In this document: positions 10,030-17,765 of the stretch, in pieces
Layout: the number at the start of each line of letters is the position of its first letter
Position numbering within the stretch: the first letter of the stretch is position 1
Assembly (NCBI GenBank): GCA_014649575.1
Contig: BMTH01000002.1
Span: 438,423 to 502,422, forward strand
Reading direction: 5' to 3'
Length of the DNA: 64,000 nucleotides
DNA from: Streptomyces griseoincarnatus
Lineage (GTDB): Bacteria; Actinomycetota; Actinomycetes; Streptomycetales; Streptomycetaceae
Program-made: the position numbers and the translations under genes
Notes under the pieces: model-generated
What the model was told of the DNA's origin: nothing
Seen by the model: the letters and a program-made list of their open reading frames with translations, nothing else
Databases searched by the model: none

Positions 10030-11649
10030 TCAGATGTGACCGACGCCCGCGCCCGCCTCCGCGTTCTCGCCGCGCTTGGTGAACAGCGCGACCAGGACCG
10101 CGACCGCGGCGACCCCGGCGGCGACCAGGGACGCCAGGCTCATGCCGGAGATGAAGGTGTCGTGGGCGACGTCGGTGATCTTCGCGGCGACCGCCTCGGG
10201 GGTGCCCTTCGCCACCGGCGGCACACCCACCTGGACCGCCTCGGACGCCGCGCCGGTCTGCTCCGGTGTCAGCGGAGGCAGCCCGGCCTTCGCCCAGTTG
10301 CCCGGCAGGTCGCCGTCCACCTTGGAGGCCATCACGGCGCCCAGCACGGCGGTGCCGAGGCTGCCGCCGACCTGCATCGCGGACTGCTGGAGACCGCCGG
10401 CCACACCGGACAGCTCCAGCGGCGCGTTGCCCACGATGACCTCGGTGGCGCCGACCATGACGGGGGCGAGACCGAGACCGAGCAGGGCGAACCAGACCGA
10501 CATGGCGAGGCTGCCGGTGCTCTTCTCCAGCGTGGAGATGCCGTACATGGCGAGCGCGGTGCAGGCCATGCCGAACGCGAGCGGGATCCGCGGGCCGACC
10601 TTGGTGATCATCACGCCGGCGAGCGGGGAGCCGACGATCATCATGCCGGTGAGCGGCAGCAGGTGCAGACCGGCGTCGACCGGGCTGAGACCGTGCACGT
10701 TCTGCAGGTAGAAGGTGACGAAGAACAGGCCGCCCATGAAGGCGATGGCCATGAGGACCATCAGCACCACACCCGCGGACAGCGGGACGGAGCGGAAGAG
10801 GGCCAGCGGGATCAGAGGCTCCTTCACCTTCGTCTCCCAGAAGGCGAAGACGAGGAAGCCGACCACGGAGGCGCCGATGAACGCCCAGGTCCTGCCGTCC
10901 CCCCAGCCCCACTCGGGCGCCTTGATGAGCGCCCACACCAGGCAGAACATCGCGCCGGACAGCAGGGCGATGCCGGGGATGTCGAAGGAGCGCGGCGCGT
11001 TCTCCGCGCGGTGGTCGAGCAGGATCCACACGCCGAGCGCGACGGCGAGGACACCGACCGGCACGTTGATGAAGAACACCGACTGCCAGTTGACGTGCTC
11101 GACGAGAACACCGCCGAGGATCGGGCCGCCGGCGGTGGAGGCGCCGATGACCATGCCCCAGATGCCGATGGCCATGTTGAGCTTCTCGGCGGGGAACGTG
11201 GCTCGCAGCAGACCGAGAGCGGCCGGCATCAGAAGCGCGCCGAACAGGCCTTGGAGCACGCGGAAGACGATGACGAGCGTGATGCTGTCGGACAGGCCGA
11301 TGGCTCCGGACGCGGCGGCGAAGCCGACCACGCCGATGAGGAAGGTCTGCCGGTGGCCGAAGCGGTCACCGAGCTTGCCCGCGGTGATCAGGGAGACCGC
11401 AAGGGCGAGGAAGTACGCGTTGGTGATCCACTGGACGTCGGCGAGGGTGGCGCCCAGGTCACTGGCGATGGCCGGGTTGGCGATGGCCACGATGGTGCCG
11501 TCCAGGGCCACCATCATGACGCCCACGGCGACGGTGAACAGCGTGAACCAGGGGTGTCCGCGCAGCCCCTTGCCGGGCGTCGCCTCCGACGGGCCGGCCG
11601 GAGGGCCGTCCCCCTGTCCCGCCTTGTCGAGGGTGGTCTGACTAGTCAT
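10030..11649 (-). CDS. MFS drug efflux transporter, DHA2 (14-TMS) family
   Basis: Proton-coupled multidrug exporter of the major facilitator superfamily. The 539-residue protein has about 14 hydrophobic helices, the usual DHA2 number. Typical motifs are LDGTIVAIANPAI in helix 1, WITNAYFLALAVSLITAGKL, GDRFGHRQTFLIGV (motif A), FRVLQGLFGALLMPAALGLL and GPILGGVLVEHVNWQSVFFI (motif C region). The start is ATG 11649; a longer ORF upstream runs through the promoter region and is not real. The mRNA is probably leaderless, because the -10 lies 7 nt before the ATG. It is divergent from a TetR gene, the usual local repressor arrangement. The substrate cannot be read from the sequence. Confidence 0.92.
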   Translation of the reverse strand: MTSQTTLDKAGQGDGPPAGPSEATPGKGLRGHPWFTLFTVAVGVMMVALDGTIVAIANPAIASDLGATLADVQWITNAYFLALAVSLITAGKLGDRFGHRQTFLIGVVGFAAASGAIGLSDSITLVIVFRVLQGLFGALLMPAALGLLRATFPAEKLNMAIGIWGMVIGASTAGGPILGGVLVEHVNWQSVFFINVPVGVLAVALGVWILLDHRAENAPRSFDIPGIALLSGAMFCLVWALIKAPEWGWGDGRTWAFIGASVVGFLVFAFWETKVKEPLIPLALFRSVPLSAGVVLMVLMAIAFMGGLFFVTFYLQNVHGLSPVDAGLHLLPLTGMMIVGSPLAGVMITKVGPRIPLAFGMACTALAMYGISTLEKSTGSLAMSVWFALLGLGLAPVMVGATEVIVGNAPLELSGVAGGLQQSAMQVGGSLGTAVLGAVMASKVDGDLPGNWAKAGLPPLTPEQTGAASEAVQVGVPPVAKGTPEAVAAKITDVAHDTFISGMSLASLVAAGVAAVAVLVALFTKRGENAEAGAGVGHI

Positions 11650-11656
11650 ACGTTCG

Positions 11657-11686
11657 ACACTAATGACAGTCACTGACAGTTGACAA
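11657..11686 (-). promoter_or_regulatory. promoter of the MFS gene
   Basis: Minus strand: -35 TTGTCA, 18-nt spacer, -10 TAGTGT, then 7 nt to the ATG. The spacer contains the TGACAG repeats, so a repressor bound there would block the promoter. Confidence 0.6.
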
Positions 11687-11713
11687 ACCAATTCACCAGT
11701 CGGTTGCTGACAG
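11664..11713. promoter_or_regulatory. candidate TetR operator: repeated TGACAG
   Basis: TGACAG occurs at 11664 and 11674 (10 bp apart), TGACA at 11681 and TGACAG again at 11708. CAGTCACTG (11667-11675) is a short palindrome between the -35 and -10 of the MFS promoter. Binding by the adjacent TetR is inference. Confidence 0.4.
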
Positions 11714-11760
11714 GACATCCGCGTATAGCCTGAACTGGGCAAACGGTTCAAGGAGGAGCC

Positions 11761-12450
11761 ATGAAGACGGTCGGGACCGCCGTGGGCGCGCCGCCACGGC
11801 CGGGGCTGCGTGAGCGCAAGAAGCAGCGCACCCGGGACGCCCTGGTCCGGGCCGCGCTGGAGCTCATCGCCGCGCGCGGCTACGACGGCACGACGGTCGA
11901 CGACATCGCCGCGGCCGTGGACGTCTCCCAGCGCACCTTCTTCCGCTACTTCGCCAGCAAGGAGGAGGTGGCGCTGTTCGTCCCCCACCTGGCGGAGCTG
12001 CGCGTCGCCGAGGCCGTACGGGCCCGCCCGCGCGACGAGGCGCCGCTGGAGACGCTGCGCCGGGCCGTGCTGGACAGCTGGGACGCCATCAACGAGGCCG
12101 TGGGTGAACTCGTCCCGCTGGAGCTGCACATGCGCGTCTACCGGGTCATCGAGTCCACGCCCGCGCTGCTCGCGGCACATCTGCGCCGGGCGGCGGAGCT
12201 GGAGGAGGAACTGGCGGGCATCATCGCCGAGCGCGAGGGGCTGGACGTGGACACCGATCCCCGGCCGCGCATCCTGGTGGCCGCGTTCGGCGGGGTGATC
12301 CGGGTGGCGGAGCGGCGGTGGTCCGCCGGGGACGACCCGAGCACGGAGGCGCTGCGGGAGCTGATGCGGACGTGCCTGGACCATGTCGGACCGGCCCTCG
12401 CCACGAACTGGCGTACGACTGCATCCCTGAAACGGCACAACGAAACGTGA
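11761..12450 (+). CDS. TetR family transcriptional regulator
   Basis: A 229-residue repressor. The N-terminal helix-turn-helix is clear: ERKKQRTRDALVRAALELIA, then TVDDIAAAVDVSQRTFFRYF (about residues 40-60) and ASKEEV. The C-terminal ligand domain is variable and contains one Cys near the end. ATG 11761 stands behind AAGGAGGAGCC, a strong ribosome site. It is divergent from the MFS exporter, so it most likely represses it and is released by an exported substrate. A 14-bp inverted repeat TCCCG-N4-CGGGA (12451-12464) follows the stop codon and may be a weak terminator. Confidence 0.92.
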   Translation: MKTVGTAVGAPPRPGLRERKKQRTRDALVRAALELIAARGYDGTTVDDIAAAVDVSQRTFFRYFASKEEVALFVPHLAELRVAEAVRARPRDEAPLETLRRAVLDSWDAINEAVGELVPLELHMRVYRVIESTPALLAAHLRRAAELEEELAGIIAEREGLDVDTDPRPRILVAAFGGVIRVAERRWSAGDDPSTEALRELMRTCLDHVGPALATNWRTTASLKRHNET

Positions 12451-12504
12451 TCCCGGTCACGGGATTCCCGCGAGACACTCTCGTTCTCCTAGTGTGTCCT
12501 CCCA

Positions 12505-13722
12505 GTGACTTCCTTCGACACCTCCCCCCAGCTGAACGTGTGGCGGGCGCTCCTGGCGCTCGCCGTGGTCTTCGTGATGCTCGCGACCACCGGCTGGACG
12601 GCACTGCGTCACCAGCGCCACCCCGCTCCCCTGCAGGCGTCGCTCGCCGCGTGGGAGGACGGGCAGGTGGCCGGGAAGCGGCTGCCCGACCCGCAGTCGC
12701 AGCCGACGCGACTGGCCCGCTTCTTCGCCTCCCTCACCGACGCGCAGCGGATCCGGCTCGCCGAGCGGTATCCGCTGGCGGTCGGGAACATGAACGGCGC
12801 ACCGGTCGAACTGCGCTACCGCGCCAACCGCATCGCGCTGGCCGAGGCCCGCGGGACCGAGCTCAGACGGGTGCGCGACAGCCGGCTCACGCCCGCGGGC
12901 CAGGAGCAGGCGGCCCGCAGGCTGGACCGCATCGAGTCGCTCATGCGGCCGGAGAGGCGCATCCTCGCCTTCAACCCGGCGGGCACCGGACGGGTCGCCG
13001 AGGTCTTCGGTGACCTGCGCCACGCCGAGCGGGTGTCGGTGGTCGTCCCCGGCGTCGACACCGATCTGCTGACCTTCCAGCGCTCCGAGCGCCGGCACAC
13101 CGCCCCCGTGGGCATGGCCACGTCGCTGTACGAGGCGCAGCGGCAGGCCGATCCCGCGACGCGCACGGCCGTGGTCGCCTGGGCCGACTACACCGCGCCC
13201 AGCGGGCTCGGCATGGACGCTGCCACGGCGATGCGCGCGGAGGACGGCGCGGACCGGCTGGACGCGATGGTGCGGGGGCTGCCCGGCCTCGCCCCGGTCT
13301 CGCTGTTCTGCCACAGCTACGGCTCGGTGGTCTGCGGACTGGCCGCGCGGGACCTGCCGGAGCGGGTGTCCGACATCGCCGTGGCCGGCAGCCCGGGGAT
13401 GCGGGTGGAGCACGCCTCCCAGCTGCGCACCACCGCGCGGGTGTGGGCGATGCGGGACGCCGACGACTGGATCCGGGACGTGCCCCACCTGGAGCTCGGC
13501 GGACTGGGCCACGGGGCCGACCCGATGGCCGACGGGTTCGGCGCGCGTCTGCTGTCGGCCCGTGACGCCAAGGGGCACGCCGGGTACTTCGTGCCCGGCA
13601 CGGACAGCCTGCGGAACTTCGCGGGGATCGGGGTTGGCGCATACACGGCGGTGTCATGTGCGCACCGGAACGACACCTGCCTGGCAGGTTTGTCCGGTAC
13701 GACCCCTACCGGACGCGCGTAG
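12505..13722 (+). CDS. DUF1023-type alpha/beta hydrolase, membrane-anchored
   Basis: A 405-residue alpha/beta hydrolase of the DUF1023 type. A hydrophobic anchor at about residues 12-30 (WRALLALAVVFVMLATTGW) follows a short N-terminus; no clear signal-peptidase site is seen, so it may be a signal anchor with the enzyme outside. The catalytic elbow is FCHSYGSVVCGL with S271 as nucleophile. Upstream are AERVSVVVPGVDTDL and a lid-like region; downstream SDIAVAGSPGMRV and the His-containing DAKGHAGYF fit the acid and base positions. Substrate unknown. The start is GTG 12505; there is no ribosome site, but TAGTGT lies 9 nt upstream, which may be a leaderless -10. Confidence 0.8.
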   Translation: MTSFDTSPQLNVWRALLALAVVFVMLATTGWTALRHQRHPAPLQASLAAWEDGQVAGKRLPDPQSQPTRLARFFASLTDAQRIRLAERYPLAVGNMNGAPVELRYRANRIALAEARGTELRRVRDSRLTPAGQEQAARRLDRIESLMRPERRILAFNPAGTGRVAEVFGDLRHAERVSVVVPGVDTDLLTFQRSERRHTAPVGMATSLYEAQRQADPATRTAVVAWADYTAPSGLGMDAATAMRAEDGADRLDAMVRGLPGLAPVSLFCHSYGSVVCGLAARDLPERVSDIAVAGSPGMRVEHASQLRTTARVWAMRDADDWIRDVPHLELGGLGHGADPMADGFGARLLSARDAKGHAGYFVPGTDSLRNFAGIGVGAYTAVSCAHRNDTCLAGLSGTTPTGRA

Positions 13723-13788
13723 AAGCGGAGATACTGCGGTATGCGTGGGGAGGGGACGGAGAAGCTCGTGCCGCATACGATGAGCCGC

Positions 13789-14661
13789 ATGGGTGACGTA
13801 CTGGCCGGATTTCATGCCGCCTGGGAGTTCGAGTCCGACTCCGTGCTCATCCGTTACGTACGAGGGATTCGAACACCCAAGCTGTTCCAGGCGCTCGGCG
13901 AGCGGCGCGTGCCGCTGGAGGCGATCGAGGGCGTGACCCTCACGCCCGGCAAGCGCGGGACCGTGGTCCTGCGGCTGGAGCCACGGCCGGGAGCCGACCC
14001 GCTGACGGAGGCGGCCGCCGGGCAGCTGAAGGAGAGCAGCGACCCCTACCGGCTGGTGCTGCCCGCCGAGCGGGAGACGCTCGCGGAGTACTACGCCGAC
14101 GAACTGCGCGCGCAGCTCACCGAGTCGGGCCCCGCCGAACGCCACCTGGTGGCCGCGCCCGAGCCGCCGCTGCAGTTCAAGGCGTACGACGGCAAGGCGA
14201 CGTTCGACGGCACGTCGGTGGCGTTCCGCTGGTTCTGGACCGGCGCGTCCTCGGCCAAGTGGAAGGCCGGTGACCAGCGTTTCCCCGTCTCCGAGCTGAG
14301 CGGGGTGGAGTGGCGTTCGCCCGAGGTGTTCGAGGGCCATCTGCGGCTGCTGCGCCGGGACACGACGGTGCCGGCCCCGGCGCAGGCCGACCAGGACCCC
14401 GCCGCGGTGGTGTTCGGGCTCGGGTACGGCCCCGTGCACGAGTCGCTGCCGTTCGCGGCGGCGGTGCTGGCCGCGGTGCGGGACTGTGCGGCGGTGCCGG
14501 CGATATCGCCTGCTGCGGCCACGGGCGGTGTGCCGTCCGCTCGGCGTGACCCTGCGGACATCGCCGAGCGGATCCGGCATCTTGGGGAGTTGCACCAGGC
14601 GGGGCTGGTGACGGACGAGGAGTTCTCCTCCAAGAAGGCGGAGTTGCTCGCGGAGCTCTGA
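13789..14661 (+). CDS. DUF4429 protein with C-terminal SHOCT domain
   Basis: A 290-residue cytoplasmic protein. Two related DUF4429 halves are visible: residues ~1-110 (AAWEFESDSVLIRYVRGI, VTLTPGKRGTVVLRLEP) and ~125-235 (FKAYDGKATFDGTSVAFRWF, RFPVSELSGVEWR). A short SHOCT motif closes it: ADIAERIRHLGELHQAGLVT then DEEFSSKKAELLAEL. SHOCT is a small helical oligomerisation domain. No enzymatic motif is present. The start is uncertain: homology begins at MGDVLAGF (13789), while GTG 13768 has GGAG before it and ATG 13741 is also in frame. It converges on the aldo/keto reductase gene. Confidence 0.8.
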   Translation: MGDVLAGFHAAWEFESDSVLIRYVRGIRTPKLFQALGERRVPLEAIEGVTLTPGKRGTVVLRLEPRPGADPLTEAAAGQLKESSDPYRLVLPAERETLAEYYADELRAQLTESGPAERHLVAAPEPPLQFKAYDGKATFDGTSVAFRWFWTGASSAKWKAGDQRFPVSELSGVEWRSPEVFEGHLRLLRRDTTVPAPAQADQDPAAVVFGLGYGPVHESLPFAAAVLAAVRDCAAVPAISPAAATGGVPSARRDPADIAERIRHLGELHQAGLVTDEEFSSKKAELLAEL

Positions 14662-14717
14662 CCTTCCCCGCGGGTGCGTGAGGGCTGGGCGCGCTCTTCC
14701 CCGCGTCCTCCCTTCGG

Positions 14718-14736
14718 GGCGCTCTTCCGAAGCGCC
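14718..14736. terminator. hairpin between convergent genes
   Basis: GGCGCT / AGCGCC stem with a 7-nt loop, between the DUF4429 gene and the aldo/keto reductase stop. Confidence 0.45.
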
Positions 14737-14738
14737 TT

Positions 14739-15758
14739 CTACTCCCTGCCCGCTGACGTGAACGACATGTCCGCGTAGCGGGTGCCGGTGACCTGGTCCG
14801 CGATCGGGTCGAGCAGGTTCAGGTCCGCTTCCGTCAGGGTGATGCGGGTGGCCGCCGTGTTCTCGTCCACGCGGGACGGGCTGCGGGTGCCGGGGATGGG
14901 GACGACCGGGAGACCGTGGACCGCCGCCTGCTGGTGCACCCAGGCCAGGGCGACCTGCGCGGGGGTCGCGCCGTGGTGCCCGGCGACCGCGCGGACCGGC
15001 TCCAGGAGGGCCGCGTTGGCCGCCGCGTTGTCGCCGGTGAAGCGGGGCATCGTGCGGCGGAAGTCGTCCTGCGTGAGGTCCTTCGTGGCGTCCGTGAAGG
15101 AGCCGGTGAGGAAGCCGCGGCCGAGCGGCGAGTACGGGACGAGGGTGACGCCCAGGTCGCGCGCGGCCGGCACCACGGCGGCCTCGATGTCCCGGCTGAA
15201 CAGCGACCACTCCGACTGCACGGCGGCGATCGGGTGCACGGCGTGCGCGGCGCGCAGCTCACCGGCCGTCACCTCGCTCAGGCCCAGCTGCTTCACCTTG
15301 CCCTCGCGGACCAGCTCGGCCATGACGCCGACGGTCTCCTCGACGGGCACGTTCACGTCGCGCCGGTGCATGTAGTAGAGGTCGATGACGTCGACGCCCA
15401 GGCGGCGCAGGCTCGCCTCGACGGCCTGCCGGATGTACGGCGGGTCGTTGCGGACGATGCGCCGGGTCGGGTCGTCCGGCGGGATCGACAGGGCGAACTT
15501 GGTGGCGATCAGCACCTCGTCGCGGTGCGCCGCCAGGAACGGGGCGAGGAAGCGTTCGTTGTCGCCGGCGCCGTACGCGTCGGCGGTGTCGTAGAGGGTG
15601 ACGCCCCGCTCCAGGGCGCGTTCGAGGGTCGCCCGGGAGGCGTCCGCGTCAGCGGGGCCGTAGGCGAAGCTCATGCCCATGCAGCCGAGGCCCTGCACGC
15701 CCACCTCGGGGCCGTCGGCGCCCAGCGTCGTCGTCGGGATCGTGTGCCCGGTCATCAT
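14739..15758 (-). CDS. aldo/keto reductase
   Basis: NADPH-dependent (beta/alpha)8 reductase of carbonyl compounds, 339 residues. Family signatures are GLGCMGMSFAYGP, TLYDTADAYGAGDNERFLAP (catalytic Asp and Tyr), EVLIATKF (catalytic Lys), DLYYMHRRD (catalytic His), QSEWSLFSRDIE, LVPYSPLGRGFLTG and the cofactor-binding VPIPGTRSPSRVDEN. The sequence type is AKR13/YakC-like. Its ATG overlaps the stop of the MerR gene by 4 nt, so the two are translationally coupled in one operon and the regulator presumably controls the enzyme. Confidence 0.92.
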   Translation of the reverse strand: MMTGHTIPTTTLGADGPEVGVQGLGCMGMSFAYGPADADASRATLERALERGVTLYDTADAYGAGDNERFLAPFLAAHRDEVLIATKFALSIPPDDPTRRIVRNDPPYIRQAVEASLRRLGVDVIDLYYMHRRDVNVPVEETVGVMAELVREGKVKQLGLSEVTAGELRAAHAVHPIAAVQSEWSLFSRDIEAAVVPAARDLGVTLVPYSPLGRGFLTGSFTDATKDLTQDDFRRTMPRFTGDNAAANAALLEPVRAVAGHHGATPAQVALAWVHQQAAVHGLPVVPIPGTRSPSRVDENTAATRITLTEADLNLLDPIADQVTGTRYADMSFTSAGRE

Positions 15759-16216
15759 GCCCTTTCCGAGGCCAGGGCGCGCCCGGCGTCCGCGTAGAAG
15801 CTGATCTTGCGGTCCAGGACGGCGAGCGTGCCCTGGAGTTCGGCGATGCGGGCCAGCACGTCCTCGCGGGTCGCCTTGAGCAGCTCGAAGCGCTCGGCGT
15901 ACGTGTGGTCGCCGGCCCGGACCAGTTCGGCGTAGCGCACCATGTCGGCGACCGGCATGCCCGTCAGACGGAGCTTGCCGACCAGGGCGAGCCAGTCGAG
16001 GTCGCGGTTCGTGTAGCGCCGCTGCCCGGTGTGGGAGCGGTCGATGTGCGGCATGAGCCCGATGCGCTCGTACCAGCGAAGGGTGTGCGCGGTCAGCCCG
16101 GTGAGGGCGGCCACCTCGCTGATCGTGTACTTGTCCTTGCCGTCCGGCCGCCGGTCGCCCTGCGGGGGCATGGCGCAGGTGTCGGTCCTGGTGTCCGTGG
16201 TCTCCGTCACCGTCAT
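15755..16216 (-). CDS. MerR family transcriptional regulator
   Basis: A 153-residue MerR regulator. The winged helix is at about residues 30-95: YTISEVAALTGLTAHTLRWY, ERIGLMPHIDRSHTGQRRYT, then LDWLALVGKLRLTGMPVADM. A dimerising coiled coil follows (TREDVLARIAELQGTLAVLD). The effector domain is very short and has no Cys cluster, so it is the small type coupled to aldo/keto reductases or aldehyde response. I chose the ATG at 16216 because the -10 TAGCGT lies 7 nt upstream; a GTG at 16225 overlaps the -10 and cannot be in the mRNA if this promoter is used. It overlaps the aldo/keto reductase gene by 4 nt. Confidence 0.9.
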   Translation of the reverse strand: MTVTETTDTRTDTCAMPPQGDRRPDGKDKYTISEVAALTGLTAHTLRWYERIGLMPHIDRSHTGQRRYTNRDLDWLALVGKLRLTGMPVADMVRYAELVRAGDHTYAERFELLKATREDVLARIAELQGTLAVLDRKISFYADAGRALASERA

Positions 16217-16223
16217 GACGTCC

Positions 16224-16254
16224 ACGCTAGATCCTTGGAGTGCGCTCCAGGCAA
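16224..16254 (-). promoter_or_regulatory. MerR-type promoter with 19-bp spacer and operator dyad
   Basis: Minus strand: -35 TTGCCT, 19-nt spacer, -10 TAGCGT. The spacer holds the dyad TGGAG-TGCG-CTCCA (plus-strand 16236-16249). An over-long spacer with a centred dyad is the hallmark of promoters activated by MerR proteins through DNA distortion, so this is autoregulation of the merR-reductase operon. Confidence 0.75.
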
Positions 16255-16298
16255 GCGGTGCCGGTGAGAAAGGGGCGGACGTGTCGGGACGCTCCGGC

Positions 16299-16304
16299 TA
16301 CCGT
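16299..16304 (+). promoter_or_regulatory. -10 hexamer (TACCGT), probable leaderless promoter
   Basis: TACCGT ends 6 nt before the ATG of the GNAT gene, and there is no ribosome site. A clear -35 is not seen. Confidence 0.4.
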
Positions 16305-16310
16305 GCGCGC

Positions 16311-16778
16311 ATGAGCCTTGTACGCCGGGCGACGCCCGAGGACGCGGAGGAAGTGCTGCGTCTGCGCCAGGTGATGATCGATTCGATGGCCCGCTCCGAC
16401 CCGTCCACCGCGTGGCACGCGGTGTCCCTGCCGGTGCTGCGCGAGCGGCTGGCGGACGACCTTTCCTTCGCCGCGTTCGTCGTGGACCACCCGGAGCGGC
16501 CGGGCGCCCTCGCGGCGCTGGTGGCCGGCACGCTGGACTACCGCATCGGCGGGGCGCGCAATCCGCGCGGCACCGACGGGTACGTCTTCAGCGTCGCCAC
16601 CGACCCGGACGCCCGTCGCCGCGGCTACGCGCGGGCCTGCGTGGGCGCGCTGCTGGAGTGGTTCCGCGAGCGGGGCGCCGGGCGGGTGCGGCTGACCGCG
16701 AGCCCGGAGGCGGAGCCGCTGTACCGGTCGCTGGGGTTCACGCCCAGGCCGGACCCTTTGCTGGAGCTCATGCTCTGA
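16311..16778 (+). CDS. GNAT family N-acetyltransferase
   Basis: A 155-residue acetyl-CoA-dependent acetyltransferase. It opens with LVRRATPEDAEEVLRLRQVM (beta1-alpha1), has GYVFSVATDPDARRRGYARA as beta4 with the acetyl-CoA pyrophosphate loop (R-R-x-G-Y-A), and ends with RVRLTASPEAEPLYRSLGF and PRPDPLLEL. Substrate unknown. The frame is open far upstream, but ATG 16311 begins the domain exactly and lies 6 nt after TACCGT. It is divergent from merR. Confidence 0.88.
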   Translation: MSLVRRATPEDAEEVLRLRQVMIDSMARSDPSTAWHAVSLPVLRERLADDLSFAAFVVDHPERPGALAALVAGTLDYRIGGARNPRGTDGYVFSVATDPDARRRGYARACVGALLEWFRERGAGRVRLTASPEAEPLYRSLGFTPRPDPLLELML

Positions 16779-16783
16779 GCGCT

Positions 16784-16789
16784 TAGGCT
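16784..16789 (+). promoter_or_regulatory. -10 hexamer (TAGGCT), probable leaderless promoter
   Basis: TAGGCT ends 7 nt before the ATG of the serine hydrolase gene in the 18-nt gap after the GNAT gene; no ribosome site is seen. Confidence 0.45.
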
Positions 16790-16796
16790 CGACCGC

Positions 16797-17618
16797 ATGT
16801 CGCTGAAGAGCCTCGCGTCCATCGAGAACTGGCCCGTTCCCACCGCTGCGGCGGGGGTGGTACGGGCGGACGGCACCGTCCTGGGCACGCACGGCCCGAC
16901 CGGACACCGCTTCCCGCTGGCCTCGGTCACCAAGCCCCTGGCCGCCTACGCGGTGCTCGTCGCGTACGAGGAGGGGGCGGTCGAGCTGGACGAGCCGGCC
17001 GGACCGGACGGGGCGACGGTGCGGCACCTGCTCGCGCACACCTCGGGCCTCGCCTTCGACGAGCACCGGGTCACCTCCGCGCCCGGCGAGCGGCGGCTGT
17101 ACTCCAACGCCGGGTTCGAGCAGCTCGGCGACCACGTGGAGAAGGCGACGGAGATCCCGTTCGCCGAGTACGCGCGGCAGGCGGTGCTGGAGCCGCTGGG
17201 GATGACGTCCACCTCGCTGGAGGGCTCCCCCGCCAAGGACGGGGTGTCCACGGTGGACGACCTGCTGCGGTTCGCCGCCGAGGTGCAGGCGCCGCGGCTG
17301 CTGGACCCGCGGACGGTGGCGGCCGCGATGACCGTGCAGTACCCGGGCACGAAGGGCGTGCTGCCGGGCTACGGCCACCAGAACCCCAACGACTGGGGGC
17401 TCGGCTTCGAGATCCGGGACGGCAAGTCGCCGCACTGGACGGGCGCCTCGTCCTCGCCGCGCGCCTTCGGGCACTTCGGCCAGTCGGGCACGTTCCTGTG
17501 GATCGACCCGGACGCGGGCGCGGCCTGCGTGGCGCTCACGGACCGGGCGTTCGGACCCTGGGCGGTCCAGGCGTGGCCGCCGTTCACCGACGGCGTGCTG
17601 GCGGAACTGCGCGGCTGA
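16797..17618 (+). CDS. beta-lactamase-fold serine hydrolase
   Basis: A 273-residue penicillin-binding-protein/class C beta-lactamase fold enzyme. The nucleophile motif is S43-V-T-K46, the second motif is Y102-S-N104, and the third is in the GHFGQSGTF region near residue 225. HLLAHTSGLAFDEHR and EPLGMTSTSL are typical of this superfamily. There is no signal peptide, so it is probably a cytoplasmic esterase or peptidase rather than a secreted beta-lactamase. It follows the GNAT gene closely but appears to have its own leaderless start. Confidence 0.87.
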   Translation: MSLKSLASIENWPVPTAAAGVVRADGTVLGTHGPTGHRFPLASVTKPLAAYAVLVAYEEGAVELDEPAGPDGATVRHLLAHTSGLAFDEHRVTSAPGERRLYSNAGFEQLGDHVEKATEIPFAEYARQAVLEPLGMTSTSLEGSPAKDGVSTVDDLLRFAAEVQAPRLLDPRTVAAAMTVQYPGTKGVLPGYGHQNPNDWGLGFEIRDGKSPHWTGASSSPRAFGHFGQSGTFLWIDPDAGAACVALTDRAFGPWAVQAWPPFTDGVLAELRG

Positions 17619-17765
17619 CTGCCGCCGGTCCCCCGTACGCGCCGCAGGCTCCGGCGTCACCTGCGACGTCGGCGTGAGGCCGGTGTGAAAACCCTGTGGA
17701 AGCGGTGTCGGTGGTGCGCCCTATGATGCGCCGGACGATCACGCGGGACCAGGGGAGGGCGCGGC

